Source of the DNA: Macrotrachela quadricornifera
Taxonomy: Eukaryota; Rotifera; Eurotatoria; Philodinida; Philodinidae
Assembly (NCBI GenBank): GCA_022393335.1
Contig: JAJEKB010021303.1
Span: 587,582-651,581, forward strand
Direction: 5' to 3'
Length of the DNA: 64,000 bases
The notes below the pieces were generated by a model. The model did no database searches, had not been told where the DNA came from, and was given only the letters and a program-made list of their open reading frames with translations. Positions 46,720 to 58,200 of this stretch are shown here, piece by piece (positions within the stretch are counted from its first letter, which is position 1; each line of letters opens with the position of its first letter). The translations under genes and the position numbers were made by a program.

Positions 46720-47581
46720 TTACTTACGACAAATATTCAAATCAGGGAATAATTTTTTGAAAAAAATATTTTCTTGATTCGACAATTTGTTTAAATAACA
46801 GATATTTTTAAATGATTTTTCTCTTAATTGTTTGACAAATCCTTGAAATATTTTTGGCTCATAATCAAGAAAAACATTACTTCTATTATCAAATTTTGTT
46901 AGTTTTGCAGATGAAACAATATTATTTAAAGTAGAATTAGATATTTGATCAAATGTTTTACGTTGATTTGTAATTATTTGACCACCAACATTAAAAGTAA
47001 TAATATTATTTTCTAATGATGAAAATTGATCAAGATTTAATTTTTTAAGCATTTTTTTAAATGGTTCAATGAGCGAAGGTTGTGAAGGAGGATAAAATTT
47101 AATTATATTATTTTTATCTAATATTTGTAATTGATCAAGTAAATGACGAAAAAGAATTGGATTAAAATCTAAAAATACATTTTCTTTTTTATCCATTGGC
47201 AATCTTTGTTCCCAATCACCATTAAACATTATTGAAAGAATTGATTTTGAAGAACGAGTAAGTGTTTCACGAGTTGTCATCATTATTTCACCACCAACAT
47301 TAAGTTGAATAACATCTGTATTTTTAATACATTCTTCCAAGTCACCTTGACTTAAAAGTCGATCTTCATCGCATTTCACACGACGCTGTGGTTTTACAAC
47401 TGCAACAGAATCGTCTTCATGTATTGATTCACTTCTTTTCGATTGAATAGTGATTATGGAAGTGTTGTTGTAATTTACCCATATTATAGCAAACAATATC
47501 AACTAATTTATACAATCATATTTCAAATCTATATTCTTATCAAATGATTAAAATACTTACTATACGTGGAAGAAATGACAT
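46720..47581 (-). CDS. Double BTB/T1 (KCTD-like) domain protein
   Basis: The main exon runs from about 47460 to 46720, with two tandem T1-type BTB domains. The first has IQLNVGGEIMMTTRETLTR and VFLDFNPILFRHLLDQL; the second has ITFNVGGQIITNQRKTF and VFLDYEPKIFQGFVKQLR. These domains mediate oligomerisation in KCTD proteins and Kv channel tetramerisation; no transmembrane segment follows, so a KCTD-like adaptor is more likely than a channel. A 7-codon first exon (47581-47561, MSFLPRI) with a GTAAGT donor lies upstream, but I could not fix a phase-matched acceptor, so the junction is unresolved. The upstream part of the open frame starts at TTG and is probably intron. A GTAAGT overlaps the final codons, so an alternative downstream exon is possible. 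The second domain is more divergent. Confidence 0.75.
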
Positions 47582-48184
47582 ATTTATGTTTTTCCTGAAA
47601 GGCAATATGCTATACTTCCTTTTCTTAGTATTTATAGAAGAAAAGACATGTGTTATCTCTTCTCTATCTTAGTGGAGACTATTAATAACGCCTTAAATTA
47701 TTCTTAAATATGATAAAAAGAAAGAAAATAAGACATCGACGAGAGAGAAAAAACAAGAAAAAGAATCTTTATAATTCTTTTTCCCAAGTAATATGGTTGC
47801 CATCACAGCAAAACGTATTATCGTCTAAGAACTATTTTATTGGTGCCCATTTCGTCTTTTATGCATATAACGTTTCCAAACCAGATAATATCAGTGCACA
47901 GAAATATTCATTATAAAAAAATAATACAGTTATTTCTATAACAAGTAGTGCTTATCCTATGGATTCCCTGACCGTTCTTTGGAAAAAATTTAGTATAATT
48001 ATCATAAAAATTAATTTCGATTTTGATTATATTATATATCACAGTCTTCTTGATCACATAAAAGTTAGGAAACAAACATCCACTCTTTAGTGATAATGGT
48101 TTTATAGAAAAATCCCTATCTGTGATTCATATATAACTAATAATTGTCATTTTAACTCATTTCTTCGTGGAATAAACCTTATTT

Positions 48185-48715
48185 ATTGTGTCCATGTTAA
48201 CCTTTTGACGTCCAGTAAGATATATATATTTCTCACCTCAAGAATTTTCAAATCTTCTGATTTTTGAGAATCTTGAAGATGTTTACAATAAATATTGAAA
48301 ACTGGTGAAGATCTGTACAAAACTACTTGGGTGAAAGATTATATGAAAAACACTAAAAAAACACGCCGTGCCATGTTTTTTCAGCCTTCCAAAAAAGTCA
48401 ATGTTCGTCAGAAATTTTGAAACTAAGATAAATACGTAGGAAAATAACATGTCTTTGGATCTTTCAGATATGATATAATTTTTTATTCGAAACCTCCTTT
48501 TTGGCTCAAAATTTTGATGATTGCTATCATCGACTGCTTGAAAAACATGCTTGTTTTCAAAAATACAAAAAATCTTTTCCGTGTTTTCTCGGTTTATGAT
48601 CTTTTGATCTTGTGACCAAGATCTCTCTGTTCAAGCTCATTCAGTATATTTAGTTCTTTTTTTTGTTGAAAAGAGCATATCAAAATGTAAAGAACTACAG
48701 TTTCTTTTTTAAATT
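48185..48715 (+). repeat. ~530-bp dispersed repeat, plus copy
   Basis: Inverted partner of 44400-44940. Together they bracket the BTB gene and the 45.0-kb MITE, making a potential inversion substrate of about 4.3 kb. Confidence 0.8.
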
Positions 48716-48719
48716 AAGA

Positions 48720-50121
48720 TTTATTTTTATTATTCTCTTTCTCGAAGAGAAGAGTCTACCAGAAATAAATTGTTTGCTTGCTTGCTTGTATGTCCGCACT
48801 TCACTGATTGACTCAAAGATAATGCGAAAACACTAAGAATATTTTTCCTATAAAGTTTGACCAATGGTTTTTGGAATGGGAAATTCACTGGTACTATTAG
48901 TTTTTTATGATTTTGCAAAAAAACTTCTTTTATAGGAAAAAATACTTTTTTCTTTTTCTCGTACAGAAGAGTCTTGCAATCATAAATTTTTTGCTTGATT
49001 GCTTGTATGTCCGAAGAGAGTCAAAAGAACATAAAGGTAACCGAGGTCGAGGAACGCGAATCTGATGCTAGGTTTTAAAAATTTTTTTATACATCAATTT
49101 TTTATACAAAGGACCACTTTTTTACAGAAAAATTTTTTCCATAAGAGTTGAACGAAGAGTAATCGAGGACGAGGAATTCAAATCTGAAGTCAGTTGCATA
49201 AAAATTTTTTGAAGACCAACTTTTTAAATGAACGACAAATTTTTAACAAAAAGCATTTGTTTTTTATGAAGTTTGGTCAAATGCAGTTGAGGTCGAGGAA
49301 CTTGAATCTGGCTTTGGTTTTCTTAATTTTATAAATGAATAGCTTGAGGATAGTTTAAAAACACCATTTCTACGAGAAAGAGTTGAGCGAGTCTTCAGAC
49401 GATCGTTACTTGTAATATAATTTGTTCCGAATAGAAAATGCAATATGTATAATTACGTATGTGTATAGTTGTTTCTTCTATGTCACATCGTCACAAACGT
49501 TGAGCATGGAAATTATCATTTTCAATTCTTATTCGTATATGAATTCGATGCTTAACAAAGTAGATGGCCGCAGTTATACGCCATGCATATTATGATTTTT
49601 GTTCTTATATCTCTGCTTGTGAATATATATGTGTATATTTGTTGTACTTCATTTGCTCATGACATGAGTAAAAAAATGACAAAATATGCTTTTTGAGGAA
49701 AAAATCGATTAATGTGATATCAGTGAAAATTCTGTCCGAAACATTGCAAATTTTTTTAAGAGAAAAAAGTGTTTTTGAAACCTTGCCGCTATCGTGACCA
49801 CTTTGCGGCAGCGACAGCGCCGCGATGGACATCTCTCATTCACACTAATTTCAGCAAAAAGTGTAACTTTAGCAAGACATAGGACGAGAAAATAAGGGAG
49901 CCCGGAAAAAAGAGAGAATTGATTTCAGTGGCTTTAATTGATAGAAAAAAAGAGAAATAAGCCCAGTTATTTAGATTTGTTAAAACAGAAAAGAAAAACG
50001 AGAGGGAGAAGAAAATAAAGAGAACCACGTATTTATATATATATACGTGTGTTGGAAATAACCGAACGATGTAAATAAGCACATAAAGGGAAACATCCAA
50101 GATCTAACTGAGAATATCATA
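48720..50121. other. Non-coding with ~120-bp degenerate tandem units
   Basis: GAGGTCGAGGAAC-like words occur near 49045, 49167 and 49289, about 122 bp apart, each followed by a RAATCTG word and a TTTTTTATACA/ACTTTTT tract. TTGCTTGCTTGTATGTCCG also recurs (48777 and 48993). The rest to 50121 is AT-rich with no supported gene. Confidence 0.5.
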
Positions 50122-50391
50122 CGCTCTAAAAAATATAGGAGCTTTCTCGTACCCCCAAAAAAGGTTCGGCAGATGTGAAAAAGATTGGAAATATGTTGAA
50201 AGTTTGAAAAAACGAACAAAAAAATCTACAGAACCTTTAAAAGATCTTTCCCTGGATACACGGGAAGATCCTTTAAAGGTTTTGTAGATTTTTTTATTCG
50301 TTTTTTCAAACTTTCAACATATTTCCAATCTTTTTCATATCTGTCGAACCTTTCTCGAAGGTTCGGTAAACCTCCTATTTTTTTTAGAGTG
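50122..50391. mobile_element. 270-bp near-perfect hairpin MITE, TA duplication
   Basis: The ends are CGCTCTAAAAAATATAGGAG (left) and the complement of CACTCTAAAAAAAATAGGAG (right), flanked by TA on both sides. Almost the whole element is one inverted repeat, including AAAGATTGGAAATATGTTGA and its complement. The central hairpin is the same as that at 23622-23657. It has no coding capacity. It lies about 125 bp upstream of the first recognisable exon of the MULE pseudogene. Confidence 0.9.
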
Positions 50392-50517
50392 TAGGGAAAA
50401 TTCCTATCAAATGAATTGGAGAATTCTCACATCAACAATAAAGAAGCGAGTATATAGGAAATGCGTATATATATGGGAAGATTTGCGGAATTAATGTTTA
50501 TATTTTTTTCTACAAGT

Positions 50518-52233
50518 TATATCTCGAAGATTATGGCGTGAATGTTCTACATGTACTACTCAAAATAATCTAAAAGCTTTTGTTCGAGAAAAAAATGTTT
50601 GTACACATTGTACTGAAGAATATACAAGTTCTGTATCTATAACATGTAAATGTTCAGAATATAGAAAATATTCACAATGTCGTTATCAATTGAAAGTCAA
50701 GCAGGTAGATGGTAAGTTTTACAAATATAATATTGTTGAGCTCCTATCTTTGAGCTATTTTTAACTCATTGGTTAGGTAAAATTTACAGTTTTTGAATCC
50801 GAATTACATGATCATAGTGAAAAACAAGAAAATAATCGTCTTCCATCACCAATTCGTACTGTTGTGCAAGAAATGACACATCAAGGTTTAACAGAAGGTC
50901 AAATTCGTAAAGCTGTGTCAGTATTACATCCTAGTTTAACAATTGATACAAAAATTAAAAATTTGGTACAATATACGCGTCAGCAAACACGTACAAAGAT
51001 TATTTCTATTGATGATTTACAACTATCGTGTAATGGAAGAATTAATTGTCCAGCATCTGATCAATTGCATCAGATTTTTGTCTCATTTTATGAAGTAAAA
51101 GATATTGATAATATCTTTGTGTATATTACCACTCATCAACTACCAAATATTCTTCAATACTATCTGTTGATTGTACGTACAAAGTCATATGGAATAATTT
51201 ACCAATACTAATCTTTGGTGCATCAGATTATAAACGTCATTTTCATCCAGTTGGCTTATGCTTAGTATCATCTGATGAAACTGCTTCAACGTATAAAACA
51301 TTATTTCAAGGTCTTCCTACATGAGCATCTATTATTAATCAACGAATGTATTTGATATCATATGTGATGGCTGATAGAGCTGTAGGCATTACAGGTGCAA
51401 TGTCAGTTGTACCACAAAGTCGTAGATTAATGTGTTTTGCACATATGATTAGGAAATGTCGTGCACACAGAAAATTGATACTAAACGAACAAAAATGGTT
51501 AAATGTTGAAAAAGATATTGTTAATTTACAATTATGTTGTCAAGATAATTTGTTTAATCAAGCAGCAAGTTTGTTATTACGTAAATGGAGTCTAGACCGT
51601 CAATTACATAGATTTCGTATATATTTTGAAAGACAATGGATAAATAGTTTATCATATTGGTATGAGGGGGCGGTTTATTTAGCACCATCAACAAACAATA
51701 GTCTTGAATTTTTAAATGGAAAAATAAAATAATCATATACCATGAGAAATAAATTATCTTTGGCCACATTTTTACAGACAGCAGAACGTATGTTAAGTGA
51801 TTGGTCGACAAAGGCTGCTACAGATGGATTTGCTCATGCAATTGTTTTTGAAGTTGATTTGGAATCAAAGGCACATCAATGGTGACAGAAGGTTGATCAA
51901 AGTCAAATTATTCGATTTAGTAATACCGGTTATGTGATACCAACTACAAATTCCACAATGAATACAAATGTATGGCTTCATCAGTACAATACAATGTCAT
52001 GGAATTCATATGATGAATATGTTAGCTGGTTTGATTCATGACATATAACAGATTTTTCACGTTTAACAGCATCTTAGTATTGTACCAGTCGTTTTGGTCA
52101 AAAAGAATATTCATGTGTTCATACAATTAGTTTAATGATTATAGGGGGTTTTAAAACGGTTCCACAAATAATTAGTCAAAGAAAAGGGAAAGGTAGACCC
52201 AAAAAAGTAAAAACAGCTTTAACAAAAGATTAA
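50518..52233 (+). pseudogene. MULE-transposase-domain protein, decayed
   Basis: Exon A (about 50518-50704) encodes a Cys-rich segment (CSTC, CTHC, CKC) of FLYWCH-like type; a phase-0 intron (50705-50776) leads into exon B. The MULE transposase core is recognisable from IWNNLPILIFGASDYKRHFHP through VMADRAVGITGA to RLMCFAHMIRKCRAHRKL. It continues to a SWIM-like region and an AT-hook-like tail GKGRPKKVK, ending TAA at 52231-52233. It is broken by a frameshift near 51170 and in-frame stops at 51322, 51730, 51893, 52039 and 52075. Such proteins are numerous in bdelloids and may be transposon- or host-derived. The 5' exon and ATG are missing. No terminal repeats of a Mutator element were found around it. 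Confidence 0.82.
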
Positions 52234-54099
52234 GAAAACATTATTATCATTATTTTGTGCTCATTAAATTGTGTGACGTTTTTAGATACTATTATGACTT
52301 GTAAAAAATTGTTATTCAAAATAAAATATTATTCATGGTTCTTTATGATAATTGGTTTTAAAAGAATGCTCTTGATTAAATCGATTACTTTTTTGTTTTA
52401 ACAAATCTAAATAACCGGGCTCAAAACTTATTTTATCTCACGATATATATATGTTAATTTAATTTTAATGAAAAATGACTGCTTCATTGAATATTTAGAA
52501 ATCGCTTAATGGATAAAAATGCATATTATAGTTATGTGTATAAATCATACAATACGGTCGTCAGTATGAAAGCAATTAAGCATATGATAAACATATGGGC
52601 TATTTTCATTTTTTTTTCATTCATATATGACATATATAAATGAAAATTAATGACGAGCATGACCGACAAAGTCAGCCGCTTTGTCAATAAATGATATCAT
52701 ATATAAGAGACTGAAATTTATCATTTATTTCAATAAGTTAAGTAAGTCTCTTAACAATAAGTTAGATAGAATCTTTGAAAATTTTTTTCATTTTTCTTCA
52801 ACTGAGTAATTTTCTTTCATATTCTACTTATTATTGATTATTAATTAAATGACTCTTTCTGTTCCAAATGTAACAGTTATTTAATTGATAATCAATAACA
52901 AATTGAATATGAAAGAAAATTATTCAATTGAATGAAAAACACCCAAAATTTAAGCATTGATATATCATGTTTTTTGGAAATAAATACACTACTGTCACAT
53001 TGGAACAGAAAGAGTAGTATATTTATTTCCACTTCAATTTTTTTCTCAAGGGTGAGTGCTGTCCGTTTGTTCTAACAACTTTTCTTTTAGCGTTGAATTA
53101 ATATATGTTTTCTACATTAATTCAACCCAGAGAGATATTGCTATTGTTGAACAAAGACAACGGAAAGACCTTCGTAGCTTCTCATTTGCGAACATGAACA
53201 TAAATATTAATTTTAAATTCTATAACTTAATTGTAAAGTTTAAAATAGAGTCCGCTACATAAAAAGCTTTTCAATTTTCGTCTTATTTACTGTAATTTGT
53301 AGGGCGCACTCTATATAGATCTATTCGATTTTTTTACTATGAATTTATTGTAATTTGTTGAGTTCGCTAAAGTACAAAGAAAGAGCATTTATTGTTAGCG
53401 CTTTTAATTAATTTTTGTTCGAAATTCAACTAACATATGTTGTATCATTTACAACATGGAATCTAATATCGAATGGGCAATAATTAATTAATCCAGGTGC
53501 TTCGACATCTATTCACAATAGACAACGATATTGGAAGCGTAGTTCATTTCGATTCTATTAACACTCATAGCGTCATTATGAATCAAATCAAACCTATATC
53601 ATCATTGATACCGATACATATAAGTATCAGATTATATGCAAATATCCAAATTGTAAAGACTTCAAACTGTAATCGACAGAATCTTTTTAGTGAGATAAAC
53701 AAATATTGAATTGTTGAAATAAATCTGAATAAAACTTAGTTAAGAGTTCTTCGTCATTCTTAAGATGTTACTTCTTTAGTATGTTCCTGCATTAACAAAC
53801 CTTGCTCGTGCAATCGTAGTATCGTTACCTGAATAGCAGACAATCATTTCATTGACTTAAAATTATTAGAAAATATTGGTCTTTATCGTAGACATAATAC
53901 TTCAGTTTACTTTTACATTGTCTTACCGATGTTGGCTTTTGTGCCTCGAACAATCAGGGTCTCTCTGGTCGCGCACGCACACATGAATATAAATATACAT
54001 TAATTTATTTATTTCTTTTTAATTAAAATTACACAGCAATAAAAATATAATAATCGATAGCTGAAAATAAATAAAATTTATCAGTTCATCCCATTGATT
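52234..54099. other. Repeat-rich gene-free interval
   Basis: Contains the minus copy of the dispersed repeat (52489-52685), the hairpin part of duplication block B, and about 740 bp of block-B-specific sequence (53180-53915) with no recognised gene or repeat ends. Confidence 0.5.
52489..52685 (-). repeat. Dispersed repeat, minus-strand copy
   Basis: This is the reverse-complement partner of 268-467. It lies between the MULE pseudogene and the segmental-duplication block that starts near 52772. Confidence 0.75.
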
Positions 54100-55290
54100 T
54101 CATGATATTTCAATATTAAATCGTTGTACTCGACTGTTACCCCACTCGACAACATAGAGATTACCTTGTCGATCAAATGACAATCCTATGGGCACACTGA
54201 GTTGATTTGCTTGTGCTCCTTCACCGTTTCCACCAATAATAACATTTCCTTGTTGTGTTCCTTTAGGCCAACGTACAATTCGATGATTTGCAGTATCAGC
54301 TACATAAACAGTACCCAATTGATCAACTAGAACTCCATTAGGATAAGACAATTGTGTCAAACTATTTCCATATTCTTGTCCACCAGCAACAATGATACCT
54401 TCTTTTGCACCTTTCATCCATTTCATCACACGGGGATTATAATAATCAGACACAAATACTGAATGTTCTCGATCGACGAATATGTAAGTGGGTGCATAGA
54501 GCTGATCAAGACGATCTCGGTTTCCATTTCCGCCTGCTACTACTATTCCTTCGGATTCATCCATTCGATATCTTCTTACTTCATCCTTGTCAAAATCAGA
54601 GACATAGAGAAATCCATTGTCATCCATTGTCAAACCCCAACAAGAGACATTCGGAATAATTATTTCTCTACTTGTTCCATTTTGACGAGGCCATCTAACT
54701 ACTCTTTTATTGTCACGATCACAAATAATAAGACTATCTCTTTCTTTATCCACAATCACATCTGTTGGGTAACTCAATTGATGAGCACCATTTCCTTTTC
54801 CATGTCCACCTGCCACTATTTGTCCATTTGTTTCGCCCGATTTCCATGCTACAATACGGTCATTATTATGATCAGCTACATAAATTGTTTGTTCATCATC
54901 CACATATAAACCGTAAGGGCTAGAGAGTGTTGGATTTTTTCCTCCTACTGTTATACCATTCTTGTTCCATTTGGCATTTGCAGGAATATCTATCAAACTG
55001 GCACGAAGAGGTACTAAAAGAAAGAGAAAACATGATCATCATCAGAAGAAACCTTTCATTTTCTTTTAATTGTGAGAAAAGAAAGACTTCTATAATATTG
55101 TTTTTCATTCTGTTTGATGTGATGGAGAAGAATAGAGAAAAGTCTCAGTTGCTGTAAAGAAAAATCTTATTATAACATACTGTATGGACGTGTATATTAA
55201 TGATTTATCAAATATACAGAAAATATAAATCGGAGAGAAACTTTTTCTTGATAGAAGTAGTTTAAAATCCTCAAAAGACATATATATATA
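52772..55290. repeat. Segmental duplication block B (with NHL exon)
   Basis: Partner of 26563-28350. The hairpin part is at 52772-53170, a block-specific insertion lies between about 53180 and 53915, and the gene part is at 53916-55290. Confidence 0.85.
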
Positions 55291-58200
55291 TAGAACACTT
55301 TTAAACATTATGTTTTAAAATAGTGATAGAAAAAATACAGAAATTTCTTGTTCTGTAGTGGTCTTTTTTCTCTTTTCATATCCGTTGTTTTCTTGAAATC
55401 TATTTCTTTAAGTTTTATTTCATATAATTTTGGACAGTGTTTTATCAAGCGGATAGAGAAGTCTACTCAAAAATGTTATCTCTCTTACTTTTATTCTCAT
55501 TCTTAATAAAATTTATTTTCTCTGTTTCATGTAATAGCCCTAAGGAAAATCTTTCATATTTCAGTGCAAGATTCTTGAAAGATATCATCAAGATCCTGCA
55601 AGAATTCGCTATTTTTTCCTGAAGAAACGACTAAAATCCGAGAGAACCATGCAGGCAGGAAATTTGGGGATCTTGTCAAAATTTTAAAATTGGAAAAATA
55701 AAAGGTTTTTGCTCTCATCTTTTAGAATGTGATTAGAATTCCTCGAAGATTTTGTCTAGTATCATGACAAGATCGTTGTAGAATTGAACTAGTTTTTCTT
55801 CAGGATGGTACTATGTTCCTAGCTGGATTTTCTAAATGAAATATTAGAGAAATGAACATATAGAATATCGATCGTCTAGACTTGCAGTTTACATACCGAT
55901 CAGCTTATTCAAGCTGAGTATGTCATATTATACTATGCAGAGATGGGCAAGTACGGTCTTTTTCGAGTACTAATACGAGTACGAGTCAGAGACTGGATAG
56001 TAAGTATAATACTGCGTATTTTTGATACTTTTTACTTAAAAATTTCTAATACTAAATCCATTTTTGTAGTACAAGTAAATGTACTTGTACTGCAAGAGTG
56101 TACTTAAATACATATACAGGGTACGCATGTACTTAGGTATTCGTACTAGTACAATTATAAGTACTTCAGAACCAATATAAAGGATGAATGTATTTTATTA
56201 CGTGTTAGCAATTATTAGTGTTCTTAAGTAAAACTTTTTTTTTATGTAAATACGGTTCCAAAACAGTTCCGTATATAACGTTGTGAAAGGACTAAATAAT
56301 AGAATAGTAGAATAGGTTTAAATAAAGAAAAATTTTATCGGTTAGGAGAAAATTTGCTATTAACAAGCAGAAAAACTTTTCTTTCGATAAAAATAAACCA
56401 GTTCAAGATAAACTTAAACTGGGTAAGAGAAATTATTAGGCAAGTTAGCGTCCATCAGCTTCTACCAGTTAAAGAAATTTGTTAAGCTGACCGATCATCA
56501 AATTGGCCGAATCTATCGAAAAATCTTAGATCGGTTGCAATTTTGATATACATCTGTATTTGAACAGAGAAGGACTTGACAATTTCCTTGAAAGAATAGA
56601 TTTCGTACCATTACCCATGGGATATCGTTCATATATATCGTGCCGAAGTTATACTGTTTGTCGAAGTTAGTGTGAATGATAAAATAAATATCAACTATCA
56701 AGAAATCAACAATATCTTTCGTATTGTATTCTACAAATCAGTTTTTTTTCATCAAAACAATAATACAAAATTTATTTTTGAACACTATGACAAATATACT
56801 AGCGTTTTAGCGAGAATAAATATTCATTCGACTTGCATTTTTACGTATTTACTGCGATACAGATCGAGAGGTGTTTGCTAGATTGCAAAGATGCAGCAAT
56901 CTTTTATGAAACAATAAGATTATTAAAAATATTAACGGTTTCAACGTAGAAAAAAATTAACATATTGTATCTCTTATTCGTCCGAATATTCGCAAGTTTG
57001 TCATAATATTCAAAAATAAATTTTGTATTATTGTTTTGATGAAAAAAAACTGATTTGTAAAATACAATACGAAAGATATTGTTGATTTCTTGATAGTTGA
57101 TATTTATTTTATCATTCACACTAACTTCGGCAAAATATATTTATCGAAGTTTAACTTCGACGATACGTATTGCCGAAGTTATAACTTCGACAAGAATAAT
57201 CGTCGAAGTTATAACTTTGACAACATCGTCCGTCGAAGTTGTAACTTCGGCAAACCGTGTAACTTCGGCACGACATATATACCAAATCATCAACTTCTAT
57301 AGAACATTACTTTCCTCTCAAGCAAATGGATTCAATAAAAGGATAGCAAAAATTATCAATGAGACATCGTCTATTTGAATAGGACATGGCATTTATATTG
57401 GTAGGATATCGATGGATATGAAGGAGATATCGCTTACAATTTTATAGGATGCTGCTCTTCTCCATGGAAAACTAGTGCGATAAGAGTATAAGAAAGCGAA
57501 TACATCCTATTCCGTGATGTTGAATATTAGCGGAATCAGTTCCGCCTAGGATCTAGTTCCATCCGGTTCCGGAAATAGATATTAACATAATACGATTCAA
57601 TTCCGGAATCAGACGGAATTTCTGGAAATTCCATCTGATTCCGGATCCGGTGGAATTAGTTCACTAGGCGGAACTAATGCCCTAATGTTCAACATCGCAG
57701 AATAGGATGACTGCTCATAAGAAAAAGTTTCAATGGGATATCATCTTTTTCTATGAGAGATTGCAGGAGAACTAGTAATATATCTTCATCAAATCAATGA
57801 CATTGCTTCAGATATATTTCAGATATCGTCTACAGATCGGTCCAGTTTTCTATGACACACGACTTGTGTTTATAAGATATCGATTCAATGAGAGGACGAG
57901 AAGGATTAGCGGCGGAAGATCGCACTCCTCTGTAGAAGATGACGATGAATCGAATGGGATGTCTTCTAGAGATCGTTTTGTCTTCTATAAAACATGGCAA
58001 TACTGTAACGGGTATCCATTTATGAAGAGTGTATCAGTAAATGCTAGCGAGCATACCGTATTTTTATAGGAAACTGAGCAGAATCTCCATATGGGCATCT
58101 CATTCGAAACGATTGGTGCACATCGATATGAATGGTGTCGCATGAAAACGAAAGTTGTTCGCTAGGAGATGAAAGATGTTTATTGTCGATATGGTTATGC

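Noticed and set aside
55938..56170. Full hAT MITE starting CAGAGATGGGCAAGTA
   Set aside because: No matching right terminus or 8-bp duplication found; kept only as a possible solo end.
56672..57119. Identical ~40-residue ORF starts on opposite strands
   Set aside because: Caused by the near-perfect palindrome; the frames end in unrelated sequence.
57121..57270. CRISPR-like array (30-bp period with variable centres)
   Set aside because: The genome is eukaryotic, the repeats are only 8-11-bp half-dyads, the centres are about 10 bases and no cas gene exists.
57090..57302. ORF with ten-residue SYNFD-type repeats
   Set aside because: Translation of the 30-bp dyad array; no evidence for a protein.
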